Shown here: positions 30,674 to 30,781 of the stretch, piece after piece
Layout: each line of letters starts with the position of its first letter
Position numbering within the stretch: position 1 is the first letter of the stretch
Source of the DNA: a virus
DNA length: 30,781 nucleotides
IMG/VR virus record: IMGVR_UViG_3300042691_036726
Location: 1-30,781 of that record
Direction: 5' to 3' (one strand)
Program-made: the position numbers and the translations under genes
Notes under the pieces: model-generated
What the model saw: only the letters and a program-made list of their open reading frames with translations
Databases searched by the model: none
Told to the model about the DNA's origin: nothing

Positions 30674-30701
30674 TTCTTAACCATCAAAATAAAAACACAT
30701 G
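30674..30701 (+). promoter_or_regulatory. Leader family B, copy 5
   Basis: TTCTTAACCATCAAAATAAA then AACAC and ATG; same 25-base length as copy 2. Confidence 0.65.
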
Positions 30702-30781
30702 AAAAAGAACATCCTTTTGATCATCTCAGTATTCTTATTCCTGCTTACATCAGGCATTCCCTTCTGTGTCAAGGTAGGGAT
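30699..30781 (+). CDS. Membrane or secreted protein, 5' part only
   Basis: ATG after leader B copy 5. The visible 27 residues (MKKNILLIISVFLFLLTSGI and PFCVKVG) have a Lys-rich start and a long hydrophobic stretch, i.e. a signal peptide or membrane anchor. The gene continues past the right edge. Confidence 0.7.
   Translation, partial: MKKNILLIISVFLFLLTSGIPFCVKVG

Overview
The window looks like part of the genome of a large contractile-tailed (T4-type, myovirus-like) phage. Evidence: one long minus-strand operon encodes a gp25-like and a gp6/baseplate-J-like baseplate protein, a gp5-like spike protein, a P2 gpI-like segment, fibre-like proteins and a gp55-like late sigma factor. Genes are tightly packed with many 1-4 nt overlaps. 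Most left-hand genes have AT-rich leaders without a clear Shine-Dalgarno, which together with the AT-rich codon use suggests (but does not prove) a Bacteroidota host. No integrase, transposase, CRISPR array or rRNA is visible.

Layout. 1-21305 (minus strand, transcribed right to left): starting from the right, a 65-aa coiled-coil protein, an HD-domain phosphohydrolase, a small membrane protein, the sigma factor, a helical protein, a spike protein fused to a C39-like cysteine protease, baseplate proteins (including gp25 and gp6 homologues), an M15 peptidase, large baseplate/tail proteins, and three fibre-like proteins with Thr/Pro-repeat stalks; the last runs off the left edge. 21306-21427 is a divergent control region with four 10-bp direct repeats and a hairpin. 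21428-24355 (plus strand): a PD-(D/E)XK nuclease-like protein, small proteins, thioredoxin, a 43-aa basic protein, a thermonuclease-like enzyme and a 345-aa protein that ends at a bidirectional terminator. A convergent kinase-like gene (24389-25015) follows; it and the 345-aa protein share an N-terminus resembling the T4 capsid-targeting/prohead-protease signal.

25.0-30.8 kb (plus strand) has a different texture: richer in G+C, small genes of unknown function, and far more non-coding DNA. It carries five parS-like 16-mers (TGTTCCACGTGGAACA type) within 2.2 kb, a duplicated structured-RNA module with compensatory base changes, an ~800-nt hairpin-dense segment leading into an atypical tRNA-like element, a compact three-way-junction RNA between two terminators, one convincing tRNA, and two families of conserved 5' leaders (4 and 5 copies) placed at start codons.

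How it may fit together: the left arm is a late structural module probably driven by the phage-coded sigma factor; the middle plus-strand genes are auxiliary nucleic-acid, redox and possibly virion-packaged enzymes; the right arm looks like an early/host-interaction region in which leader families may coordinate small genes and the parS-like cluster may recruit a ParB protein from host or phage. No parA or parB is in the window, so the partition idea rests on the sites alone.
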